Of a stretch of 6,881 nt of DNA, positions 1-6,609 are shown one piece after another; within the stretch, counting starts at the first letter, position 1; each line of letters begins with the position of its first letter. The notes below the pieces were generated by a model. The model was given only the letters and a program-made list of their open reading frames with translations. It was not told the origin of the DNA and searched no databases. Made by a program: the position numbers and the translations under genes. Source of the stretch: Anaerolineae bacterium (lineage in GTDB: Bacteria; Chloroflexota; Anaerolineae; B4-G1; SLSP01); contig JAFGSL010000324.1 of assembly GCA_016934645.1 (NCBI GenBank), positions 1 to 6,881 on the forward strand, in the 5' to 3' direction.

Positions 1-83
1 CCAGTTGGTGTTGCCCTTGTTCAAAAGTTGTGTTTTTTCGCCGATTTAGCCCTTTTCGCTACTATTTGCACAAAACTTACGTT

Positions 84-89
84 AGGAGG
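84..89 (+). promoter_or_regulatory. Ribosome binding site of the VIT/vWA gene
   Basis: AGGAGG, a near-perfect Shine-Dalgarno, ends six bases before the ATG at 96. It decides the start: the same frame is open back to a GTG at 30, but that upstream start has no purine-rich site, and the extra 22 residues (rich in Arg, Phe and Tyr) would bury the signal peptide. No convincing -35/-10 pair was found in bases 1-83; the promoter probably lies to the left of the window. Confidence 0.85.
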
Positions 90-95
90 GAAGAT

Positions 96-2513
96 ATGAT
101 TAAGCACATAACTATACTTATGACAATCGTAATATTGCTAACCCTTGCAGTTCCAATTTCAGCAGATGGGATTATCATCATTGATCCCCCCCCGGTTCTC
201 CCGCCAGATTGGAGTTCACAACTGTCCGTTTGTTATCATCGAGTCACAATTACCATTGAAAACCAAATCGCCACAACCAAAGTGGATCAGGTGTTCCGCA
301 ATGACGGGCAAAATACGGCCGAGGGAGTGTATGTCTTTCCGTTACCGCCCGGTGTAGTGCTCCAACAGTTTGTTATGTGGGTAGACGGACAACCTGTGGA
401 AGGGGAAATCCTGCCGGCTGATAAGGCACGTGAAATCTACGAAGATTATGTTCGTCGGCAGCGCGACCCGGCTCTGCTAGAATATGTTGGGCGAGACTCG
501 GTACGCGCACGAATTTTTCCCATTGCCCCCGGAGAGGAACGCCGTATCCAATTAGAATATACAGAGGTGTTACCGGCCGAAAGCAATTTGATGCACTATC
601 GCTATTCACTGGATACAGAGCGGTTTTCAGCTAAACCGGTGGAGCAGGTTAGTGTGTTCGTCAAAATCACCTCCAAGGTTGCCCTACGCGCTGTTTACTC
701 CCCCAGCCACCAAGCAGACGTCCTCGTAACGCGACAAAATGACTATGAAGCCACCATCAGTTATGAGGCCAGCCAGATTCTCCCCGATCGGGATTTTGAA
801 TTGTACATAAGCAGCAGCGCAGATGACATTAGTGCAAATTTGTTCTCATATAAGCCAGAAAATGAGGATGGGTTCTTCTTGCTATTACTTTCCCCCGCTA
901 TCGAGACGGCAAAGCAACGCATTCTGCCCAAAGATGTTTTCCTTTTGCTGGATACCTCAGGCTCAATGGACGGCGAAAAGTTAACGCAAGCGCAAGAAGC
1001 TTTGGGCTACATCCTGAAACACTTGAATGCTGAAGATCGCTTCAATGTGATTGCTTTCAGTAGTGATATACGAACCTACGCAGCAACCCCTCAGTCTAGT
1101 TTAGATGTATCCGATGCAATCACTTGGCTCAATGCCCTTGAAGCTATCGGTGGCACCAACATATATAGGGCGCTCTCCGAAGCTATGACGCAAACCGATC
1201 CGGAACGTCCTGCCATTGTCATTTTCTTAACTGACGGATTACCCACAGAAGGTGTTGTAGATGAACAAGCCTTACTTGAGATGATAAATCAAGAAACCCC
1301 TAATTCAGTTCGTCTCTTCCCGTTCGGCGTAGGCTATGATGTCAATACGCTATTTCTGGACCAATTAGCCCAAAATCATAAAGGTCGCCCGGCCTACATA
1401 GAGCCTCATGAACGCATTGACGAACAGGTATCAGCCTTTTTCGCGCAAGTACAAAGCCCGGTGCTCACCAACATTGAGTTAGATTTCGGCGCAGTACGCG
1501 CTTATGACGTATACCCTAAACCATTGACCGATCTCTATGCCGGAACGCAACTCATCATTGCCGGGCGCTACACTGGTGAAGGGCCACAACGTATCACCCT
1601 GAGCGGGGAAATCGAAGGAGAACGCCAGCAATATGTTTATGAAGGGACTTTTGCTTCTCACAACATACCTGAAGATAAGTCTGCCTTTATCCCCCGTCTG
1701 TGGGCGGCGCGCAAAATTGGGGACTTGTTGACACAAATCCGTCTACATGGCGAAAATGCAGAATGGGTGGATGCGATCGTCACCCTAAGTTTGCGCTACG
1801 GGATCATCACCCCTTACACATCATTCCTGGTTGAGGAGCCAAACAAAGTACTCAGCAGCGAGGGGCGCGAGCACAACAACGAAGAATTTGAAGAATCTCT
1901 ACAACTTGCCCCCGCCGCTACAGGCGAAAAAGCAGTAGAAGATGCTGAAATGCGCAAGAACTTGGGCGGAGCAGATGCGCCTCCTAACGCTCCCCAATGG
2001 ACAATCCCGTCGGATGCCCCTAATGCAGCCAACAGTTACATACGCTATGTCGGGGATAAGACCTTCTTATGTGCCAGCGGGGGATGTGTTGATACAGTCT
2101 ACGTTCCCGATGAAATGAAAGCCCAAGACATCCTCTTTATGTCATCTGCATATTGGGAACTTCTAAAAGCTCATCCTGATTGGAAACTCTACTTTGCGCT
2201 AGGTGAAGGGACTATCTTTGTAAACCCAGATGGCGCCGCTTACCGTTTCCGATTCGGCACAGAAACTGGCGAAGTTTCCCGGCCACAGGAACCGGAAAAC
2301 ACAGCTACAGCAACACCTATACAGACCACAAATGAGCCCGGCCCATCAACGCCATTAACAACTGTAGAGGCTCTTGCTACACCCCAACCAGGCACAACCG
2401 CAACATCCACCCCAAATGCCAAACCGGCATTGTGCAATGGCGCGGTGATATTGGCTTTTTTGGGTGTGTTATTTGTTCTTCAACGAGACCAATTCAAATA
2501 CCCCAAGTCTTAA
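96..2513 (+). CDS. Exported VIT and von Willebrand factor A domain protein with C-terminal membrane anchor
   Basis: An 805-residue surface protein. Residues 1-23 form a signal peptide (Lys3, hydrophobic core, likely cut after ISA23). A VIT domain spans about 40-160, with FPLP (81-84), the YED...DPALLE stretch (115-129) and FPI (141-143), all typical of the family. The vWA domain, about 278-460, has an intact MIDAS metal site: DTSGS with Asp286, Ser288 and Ser290, then Thr354 in GGTN and Asp380 in LTDG. After it come the family's WAARKI (from Trp536) and TPYTSFL (from Thr572) segments, and a domain holding a close Cys659/Cys664 pair that could form a disulfide. A Thr/Pro-rich linker (about 725-778) leads to Cys780, a short hydrophobic helix (about 783-795) and a tail with Arg797, Lys801 and Lys804. 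VIT-vWA proteins resemble the inter-alpha-trypsin inhibitor heavy chain and are thought to mediate metal-dependent protein contacts; the partner is unknown. It is transcribed alone, with a terminator behind it. Confidence 0.93.
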   Translation: MIKHITILMTIVILLTLAVPISADGIIIIDPPPVLPPDWSSQLSVCYHRVTITIENQIATTKVDQVFRNDGQNTAEGVYVFPLPPGVVLQQFVMWVDGQPVEGEILPADKAREIYEDYVRRQRDPALLEYVGRDSVRARIFPIAPGEERRIQLEYTEVLPAESNLMHYRYSLDTERFSAKPVEQVSVFVKITSKVALRAVYSPSHQADVLVTRQNDYEATISYEASQILPDRDFELYISSSADDISANLFSYKPENEDGFFLLLLSPAIETAKQRILPKDVFLLLDTSGSMDGEKLTQAQEALGYILKHLNAEDRFNVIAFSSDIRTYAATPQSSLDVSDAITWLNALEAIGGTNIYRALSEAMTQTDPERPAIVIFLTDGLPTEGVVDEQALLEMINQETPNSVRLFPFGVGYDVNTLFLDQLAQNHKGRPAYIEPHERIDEQVSAFFAQVQSPVLTNIELDFGAVRAYDVYPKPLTDLYAGTQLIIAGRYTGEGPQRITLSGEIEGERQQYVYEGTFASHNIPEDKSAFIPRLWAARKIGDLLTQIRLHGENAEWVDAIVTLSLRYGIITPYTSFLVEEPNKVLSSEGREHNNEEFEESLQLAPAATGEKAVEDAEMRKNLGGADAPPNAPQWTIPSDAPNAANSYIRYVGDKTFLCASGGCVDTVYVPDEMKAQDILFMSSAYWELLKAHPDWKLYFALGEGTIFVNPDGAAYRFRFGTETGEVSRPQEPENTATATPIQTTNEPGPSTPLTTVEALATPQPGTTATSTPNAKPALCNGAVILAFLGVLFVLQRDQFKYPKS

Positions 2514-2535
2514 AAGGTCCAATTCCATAGTGAAT

Positions 2536-2569
2536 GCCCCGTAGTCCAACTGCGGGGCGTTTTGTTTTT
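2536..2569 (+). terminator. Intrinsic terminator after the VIT/vWA gene
   Basis: A 9-bp stem pairs 2536-2544 (GCCCCGTAG) with 2550-2558 (CTGCGGGGC), with one G-T wobble and a five-base loop, followed by the T-rich run GTTTTGTTTTT. It lies 22 bases after the stop codon and just before the next promoter, so it separates two transcription units. Confidence 0.9.
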
Positions 2570-2576
2570 CTTCATC

Positions 2577-2605
2577 ATGACAAATCTAGTAAGCAAGAGT
2601 ACAAT
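2577..2605 (+). promoter_or_regulatory. Predicted sigma-70-type promoter of the DUF5680-MFS-deaminase unit
   Basis: The -35 element ATGACA (2577-2582) matches TTGACA at five of six bases, and the -10 element TACAAT (2600-2605) matches TATAAT at five of six. The spacer is exactly 17 bases. Transcription would begin near 2612, giving a leader of about 70 bases before the ATG at 2681. Its place directly after a terminator and before a gene with a good ribosome site supports it. It is a prediction by eye; no start site is known. Confidence 0.65.
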
Positions 2606-2668
2606 AGTCTTGGCACATCGCCCTATGAAACAATCAGACGAACACAAAGTTAACGGCACGGATAAGTT

Positions 2669-2674
2669 AAGGAG
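2669..2674 (+). promoter_or_regulatory. Ribosome binding site of the DUF5680 gene
   Basis: AAGGAG lies six bases before the ATG at 2681. A second in-frame ATG at 2687 would have 12-base spacing, so 2681 is preferred. Confidence 0.8.
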
Positions 2675-2680
2675 AACAGC

Positions 2681-3169
2681 ATGAGTATGTCCGTCAATCG
2701 TGAAACATTTCTCACGTTTTTGGTCACGGCCAAGCAACATACATACGCCATGCAAGGGGGCAACGCTTCCGCGGTATCCCCTTTGGTGCCCGGTTCCAAA
2801 CAACTGGAATATCAAGAGGCTGCGTTGCTATATCGTGATATTTACTTTGGCGGCGATTATTTCGTCGGCCAGGAGACAGTGTATTATGAATCTACCCCAG
2901 TTTGGGCCATGAATTATGCCGGCGGTAAGCTCAAGAATGCTGAAGTACAAGTAGATGTGAAAACCATTTATGCGTTCCTGCAAGCCGCACTGCGAGAAAT
3001 CCCGCGCACTCAGCCATATCGGGGCCCGGCGATGTTTAGACAGGCAAGCTTTTCATATATCAATGAGAGTCATGGAGATATTGACCGTTTTTGGGGATGG
3101 GAGAATATCACTTATCAAGGCGTCGCGGTATATCAATTACATTACAGCGGCGGGATTCTTCAGGTCTGA
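2681..3169 (+). CDS. DUF5680 domain-containing protein
   Basis: A 162-residue protein that I recognise as DUF5680 from its pattern: FLTFLVTAKQHTYA near the N-terminus (10-23), PGS then LEYQEAALLYRDIYFGG (42-58), the FVGQETVYY segment (61-69) and PVWAMNYAGG (73-82). The domain fills nearly the whole chain, the usual size for such proteins. There is no signal peptide or membrane helix, so it is probably a soluble cytoplasmic protein. The many aromatic residues and alternating pattern suggest a compact, mostly beta fold (inference). The biochemical role of DUF5680 is unknown to me. It is the first gene after the predicted promoter, and its TGA shares one base with the ATG of the MFS permease, so the two are probably translated together. 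The operon partners make a link to nucleoside or nucleobase metabolism plausible but unproven. Confidence 0.88.
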   Translation: MSMSVNRETFLTFLVTAKQHTYAMQGGNASAVSPLVPGSKQLEYQEAALLYRDIYFGGDYFVGQETVYYESTPVWAMNYAGGKLKNAEVQVDVKTIYAFLQAALREIPRTQPYRGPAMFRQASFSYINESHGDIDRFWGWENITYQGVAVYQLHYSGGILQV

Positions 3170-4440
3170 TGACGACACCCTCCGAGATGGCATCTCGCTA
3201 TCGCCACAATTTCTGGTGTCTGACCCTGGATTTTTGCTTTTTTGGAATAGCCATGTCGTTTATTGGGCCGAGCACTGTTGTGCCTGGATTGCTGACCGAA
3301 TTGGGGGCCTCAGCCTTCATCATCGGATTTGTTTCAACATTGCAACGCGCCGGGTGGCTGCTCCCACAGCTCCTTGCTGCGCGCTATTTGGCAGACAAGC
3401 CCTACAAAAAGCCCTATGTGATCTTGCCATCAGCGTTGAGCCGCCCTCTGTTTTTGGTGCTTGCGGGGGTGACTTGGGGATTCAGCGCTCGCTCTACAAA
3501 ACTAACCATCGCGTTGTTTCTCCCACTTTACGTGCTTTTTTGGATTGGAGATGGATTATCCAGTCTTTCATGGTTTGAGCTGTTAAGCAAAGCCATTCCG
3601 CCCAAACGGCGCGGAAGGTTAACCGGTGTTGGGCAAACGCTCTCCGGCATCTTCGGTTTCCTCGCCGGGATCGCTGTCGAATGGATGCTCAGTGAGAAGG
3701 GATTTGCATTTCCCAACAATTACGCCAGCCTGTTCCTGACTGGATTCGGCTTGTTAGCGCTTTCTTTTTTGTCGATTTCCTTCATTGACGAACCGGACGG
3801 GCAATCCGGAAAGATTGTTCCGCGCTGGCGTGATTTCATCCCGCAACTGGGTCATGTGCTCAAGCATAACCGTATCTTTCGTCGCTACATCATCGCCCGG
3901 CAATTCTTCAATCTGAACTTTCTGGCAACGCCCTTCTACATTACTCATGCATTGGAAACCTTGCAGCTTCCAAGTCAAGTTGTTGGACGGTATACTTCCA
4001 TAGGCGTTGTTGGGGCAGTTCTGGCGGCGCTGCTGTTTGGCTGGATCAATGAACGTCAAGGGACAAAATGCGCCATGGGAATCAGTACCCTCGTTACAGC
4101 CGCCGTACCCCTCACCGCGATTCTGATTCCGCACTTATCCGGCAACTCTCCCTGGCTGGCATGGACATACGGGGGGGTCTTCTTTGTTCTCAATGCTTCT
4201 ACGAGCAGTATGTTGCCTGCCTGGATGGCTTTTTTGTTAGAGCTGGCCCCAGAAGCCGAGCGCCCCGTGTATGTTGGCCTGACCAACACCATCAACGGGA
4301 TCACGACTCTTTTTTCCACGATAGGAGGTCTTATCTTGCAGTGGACGCATAGCAACTACGGCTTTTTGTTTTTAATTACAGCCGCGGGGACATTGCTGGC
4401 CTTACCGATACTGATCAATTTACCCGACCCCCGGAAATGA
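3169..4440 (+). CDS. MFS family permease (12 transmembrane segments), substrate unknown
   Basis: A 423-residue integral membrane protein of the major facilitator superfamily, the usual length. I count about twelve hydrophobic helices, roughly 15-38, 48-74, 84-106, 111-133, 153-173, 184-206, then a charged central loop (207-238) separating the two halves, then 239-262, 273-294, 302-322, 329-355, 370-392 and 397-416. Basic cytoplasmic loops include DKPYKK (76-81) and PPKRRGR (144-150) after helix 4. I chose the ATG at 3169 because it overlaps the preceding stop (TGATG), the hallmark of coupled translation; the frame is open farther upstream to 3091, but that stretch lies inside the DUF5680 gene. 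No strong ribosome site precedes it. The end overlaps the deaminase start by four bases (ATGA). A seven-G run (4171-4177) encodes part of helix 10. The neighbouring deaminase hints at a purine or nucleoside substrate; this is inferred from context only. Confidence 0.92.
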   Translation: MTTPSEMASRYRHNFWCLTLDFCFFGIAMSFIGPSTVVPGLLTELGASAFIIGFVSTLQRAGWLLPQLLAARYLADKPYKKPYVILPSALSRPLFLVLAGVTWGFSARSTKLTIALFLPLYVLFWIGDGLSSLSWFELLSKAIPPKRRGRLTGVGQTLSGIFGFLAGIAVEWMLSEKGFAFPNNYASLFLTGFGLLALSFLSISFIDEPDGQSGKIVPRWRDFIPQLGHVLKHNRIFRRYIIARQFFNLNFLATPFYITHALETLQLPSQVVGRYTSIGVVGAVLAALLFGWINERQGTKCAMGISTLVTAAVPLTAILIPHLSGNSPWLAWTYGGVFFVLNASTSSMLPAWMAFLLELAPEAERPVYVGLTNTINGITTLFSTIGGLILQWTHSNYGFLFLITAAGTLLALPILINLPDPRK

Positions 4441-5423
4441 ATGAACTGCTGTCTACAATCACGACACTCCCTAAAGCTGAGTTACACTGTCACCTGGATG
4501 GAGTACTTGATCCAGCCATGGCGCGAGCTATCTGCGAAGAAGATCCGACCTGTCCGGTGGACATCACTGCGCTTGAAAATGCTTACCCGATCCAAGGTAT
4601 AGAGAAGTTTTTCAAATGGTTCGAGCATGTGATTCCCATTGAGTCCCAATTGCGGTACCTGGGATTACTCGCCCGTCAACACATTGCGCGGCTAAAAATG
4701 CAGAATGTGCGCTATGCCGAGTGGATGTTGCCGGCAGGAGGGTTCGGCCTAACGGGTGAAAAATCCGTAGCGCTGGAGCGGGTGAGCACATTCCGCGATT
4801 GGATTGACACGGCAGTTAGCAATGACTTGACCGTCGCGTTCATGGTTGGCATGGGGCGAAACAGAACTGTAGATGAAGTTGAAAAACTTGCCAAGACGCT
4901 ACTGGCGCTTTATGAAGCAGATTTGATTGTCGGGATGGGGTTGGCAGGACTGGAGCCTGGCAACCCTGTCAAACCGTTCACGCGAATATTGGCCCGCCTG
5001 CACGAAGCCGGCCTCGGCATTGAAATTCATGCCGGAGAATGGTGTGGACCAGAGTCGGTGTGGGATGCGCTCGAACATGGCTATCCAGACCGCATTGGAC
5101 ACGGGGTGAGTCTGTTTCAGGATCCAAAGTTGGTGAGGCTATTCCAGGAGCGCCAAATCCACATAGAGATGTGTCCGACGAGCAATCTATGCACGGGCAG
5201 CGTTATGCGCATGGAAGATCATCCCATCGGCAAAGCGCGTGATTTGGGGATGAATTTCAGTATCAACAGCGATGACCCAGGTGCTTTTATGTGTAGCATG
5301 AATTCTGAATACGCCCGGCTTGTAGAAGTTTTTGGATTCGACGAGCACGACTTTATGCAAGTCTATCAAAATACCCTCAACGCCAGGTTTCACAAATCTT
5401 CCGTTGTATGCGAAGTTCCTTAA
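4437..5423 (+). CDS. add: Adenosine deaminase family metal-dependent hydrolase
   Basis: A 328-residue TIM-barrel amidohydrolase that would replace an amino group on a purine ring with oxygen (adenosine to inosine, or a related reaction) using a zinc-activated water. All key residues are present: the metal pair His17 and His19 in AELHCHLDG, metal ligand His198 and catalytic Glu201 in HAGEW, His222 in RIGHG, the MCPTSN strand, and Asp279-Asp280 in NSDDPG. The loop that contacts the purine reads GMGLAGLEPGNP (166-177), whereas classic adenosine deaminases have GxDLAGDE; both Asp positions differ. Adenine deaminase, N6-methyl-AMP deaminase or aminofutalosine deaminase activity therefore cannot be excluded, and the symbol denotes the family only. 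The chain ends about ten residues after the last recognisable helix (NTLNARF), slightly short. There is no signal peptide, so it acts in the cytoplasm. The ATG overlaps the permease stop (ATGA), implying coupled translation and a shared pathway. Confidence 0.9.
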   Translation: MNELLSTITTLPKAELHCHLDGVLDPAMARAICEEDPTCPVDITALENAYPIQGIEKFFKWFEHVIPIESQLRYLGLLARQHIARLKMQNVRYAEWMLPAGGFGLTGEKSVALERVSTFRDWIDTAVSNDLTVAFMVGMGRNRTVDEVEKLAKTLLALYEADLIVGMGLAGLEPGNPVKPFTRILARLHEAGLGIEIHAGEWCGPESVWDALEHGYPDRIGHGVSLFQDPKLVRLFQERQIHIEMCPTSNLCTGSVMRMEDHPIGKARDLGMNFSINSDDPGAFMCSMNSEYARLVEVFGFDEHDFMQVYQNTLNARFHKSSVVCEVP

Positions 5424-5495
5424 CCTGATGCTCCTCTACCAGAATGAAACACAAAAACAAAGCACTCAGAGTCACCTTTAGCCATAGCGTTCACC

Positions 5496-5501
5496 AAGGA
5501 G
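5496..5501 (+). promoter_or_regulatory. Ribosome binding site of the GH172 gene
   Basis: AAGGAG lies six bases before the ATG at 5508. The rest of the 84-base gap after the deaminase gene is A-rich in the middle (about 5443-5462); I see neither a hairpin with a T-run nor a well-spaced promoter in it. Confidence 0.8.
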
Positions 5502-5507
5502 ACGATA

Positions 5508-6590
5508 ATGACTGCATTCGACGGGTTAGGATTACACATAGGCAATCTTTCACGTCTTTCCAATGCACAAACCCGTTCTATCAGCCCGGAGAATTTTAGC
5601 GGAGAGAAGGGGAAGGCCGGCATGGCAACGGAAGGCACCGGCGCTGCCTGCGCCCGTGATTTAGGTCAGGGTTGGAAGATTTCGCCGTCGGTCAAGATCG
5701 AAGCCGGGCAAACTTTCGCACTGGCCGATATCGCGGGACCGGGAGCCATCCAGCAAATTTGGATGACGCCCACCGGCAACTGGCGCTTTGCCATCCTGCG
5801 AGTTTATTGGGATAGCCAAGAGCAGCCTTCGATTGAGTGCCCGATCGGCGATTTTTTCGCGATGGGATGGGGTCAATACGCGCAACTGTCGTCGCTGGCG
5901 ATCTGTGTGAACCCCGGCAGCGCCTTCAACTGCTACTGGGAGATGCCCTTCCGCAAACATTGCCGCATCACCGTAGAGAACCTTGCCGGTGAGCCGATGG
6001 TGCTCTACTACCAGATCAATTATACGCTCACAGATGTGCCGGAGGACGCTGCCTATTTCCACGCACAGTTCCGGCGCGTCAATCCACTGCCCTACAAAGC
6101 AGTCTATACCATGCTCGATGGAGTCCAGGGTCAGGGACATTACGTCGGAACGTATATGGCTTGGGGCGTCAACAACAACGGTTGGTGGGGAGAAGGTGAG
6201 ATTAAGTTCTATTTTGATGGAGACAAAGACTTCCCCACCGTCTGCGGCACCGGCACCGAAGATTATTTCTGCGGCTCATACAACTTTGAGAACCGCGAGA
6301 CGCGCCAATACCAGACCTTCACGACACCTTACACCGGGCTACATCAGGTCATTCGACCCGATGGTATCTACCATTCACAGCGACGATTTGGGCTGTATCG
6401 CTGGCATATCATGGATCCGATCCGTTTTCGGCAGAACTTGCGCGTCACCATCCAAGCTCTCGGCTGGCGCAGTTACGGGCGTTACCTGCCCCTGCAAGAT
6501 GACATCGCCTCGGTGGCGTACTGGTACCAGACGCTACCCACCGCGCCGTTCCCGACGCTGCCAGGGCGAGATGATCTGGAAGTTATTTAA
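5508..6590 (+). CDS. DUF2961 domain protein, glycoside hydrolase family 172
   Basis: A 360-residue protein matching DUF2961, now classed as GH172. Signature parts in order: the ISPENFSGEKGKAGM opening (25-39), GPGAIQQIWMTP (77-88), CPIGDFF (111-117), the VNNNGWWGEGEIKFYFDGD region in the middle, and GTGTEDYFCGSYNF with Glu251 and Asp252. The acidic GTEDYF motif is the most conserved part and Glu251 is a likely active-site residue; I could not confidently place the second catalytic carboxylate. Known GH172 members cleave or rearrange furanosides, for example difructose dianhydride I in Bifidobacterium and D-arabinofuranosyl linkages in bacterial arabinan degradation. There is no signal peptide, so it probably acts on imported oligosaccharides in the cytoplasm. 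The size is normal for a one-domain member. It is followed after 19 bases by a HEAT-like gene, probably in one transcript. The substrate is unknown: no transporter or regulator typical of a sugar operon is visible nearby. Confidence 0.92.
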   Translation: MTAFDGLGLHIGNLSRLSNAQTRSISPENFSGEKGKAGMATEGTGAACARDLGQGWKISPSVKIEAGQTFALADIAGPGAIQQIWMTPTGNWRFAILRVYWDSQEQPSIECPIGDFFAMGWGQYAQLSSLAICVNPGSAFNCYWEMPFRKHCRITVENLAGEPMVLYYQINYTLTDVPEDAAYFHAQFRRVNPLPYKAVYTMLDGVQGQGHYVGTYMAWGVNNNGWWGEGEIKFYFDGDKDFPTVCGTGTEDYFCGSYNFENRETRQYQTFTTPYTGLHQVIRPDGIYHSQRRFGLYRWHIMDPIRFRQNLRVTIQALGWRSYGRYLPLQDDIASVAYWYQTLPTAPFPTLPGRDDLEVI

Positions 6591-6596
6591 AAAAAC

Positions 6597-6602
6597 AAGA
6601 GG
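6597..6602 (+). promoter_or_regulatory. Ribosome binding site of the HEAT-like gene
   Basis: AAGAGG lies seven bases before the ATG at 6610, within the 19-base gap after the GH172 stop codon. It supports 6610 as a real start although the gene is cut by the window edge. Confidence 0.7.
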
Positions 6603-6609
6603 TGACTAT

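Noticed and set aside
28..65. Possible promoter (TACTAT at 60-65) before the VIT/vWA gene
   Set aside because: No acceptable -35 element lies 16-18 bases upstream; candidates TTGTGT and TTTTTT have spacers of 26 and 21 bases.
30..95. Upstream GTG start extending the VIT/vWA protein by 22 residues
   Set aside because: No ribosome site precedes it, and the extension would sit in front of a textbook signal peptide; the ATG at 96 has AGGAGG at ideal spacing.
2510..2815. 101-codon minus-strand frame over the intergenic region
   Set aside because: It runs through the terminator, the predicted promoter and the start of DUF5680; it has no domain resemblance and is Cys/Leu/Arg-mixed like a random frame.
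3091..3168. Upstream start for the permease adding 26 residues
   Set aside because: The added stretch lies in the DUF5680 gene and is polar and Arg-rich; the TGATG overlap start fits the operon and normal MFS length.
2970..3578. 202-codon + strand frame across the DUF5680/permease junction
   Set aside because: It overlaps two recognisable genes in another frame, and its product has odd composition and no family resemblance.
3754..4355. Two minus-strand frames (126 and 99 codons) inside the permease gene
   Set aside because: Both are antisense to clear transmembrane coding sequence, overlap each other and have no coherent protein features.
5463..5471. Small palindrome ACTCAGAGT after the deaminase gene as a terminator
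   Set aside because: The four-base arms around a single base cannot form a stable hairpin, and no T-run follows.
5661..6140. 159-codon open frame on the minus strand
   Set aside because: It lies wholly antisense to the well-supported GH172 gene, has no recognisable domain and reads as a shadow of that higher-GC coding region.
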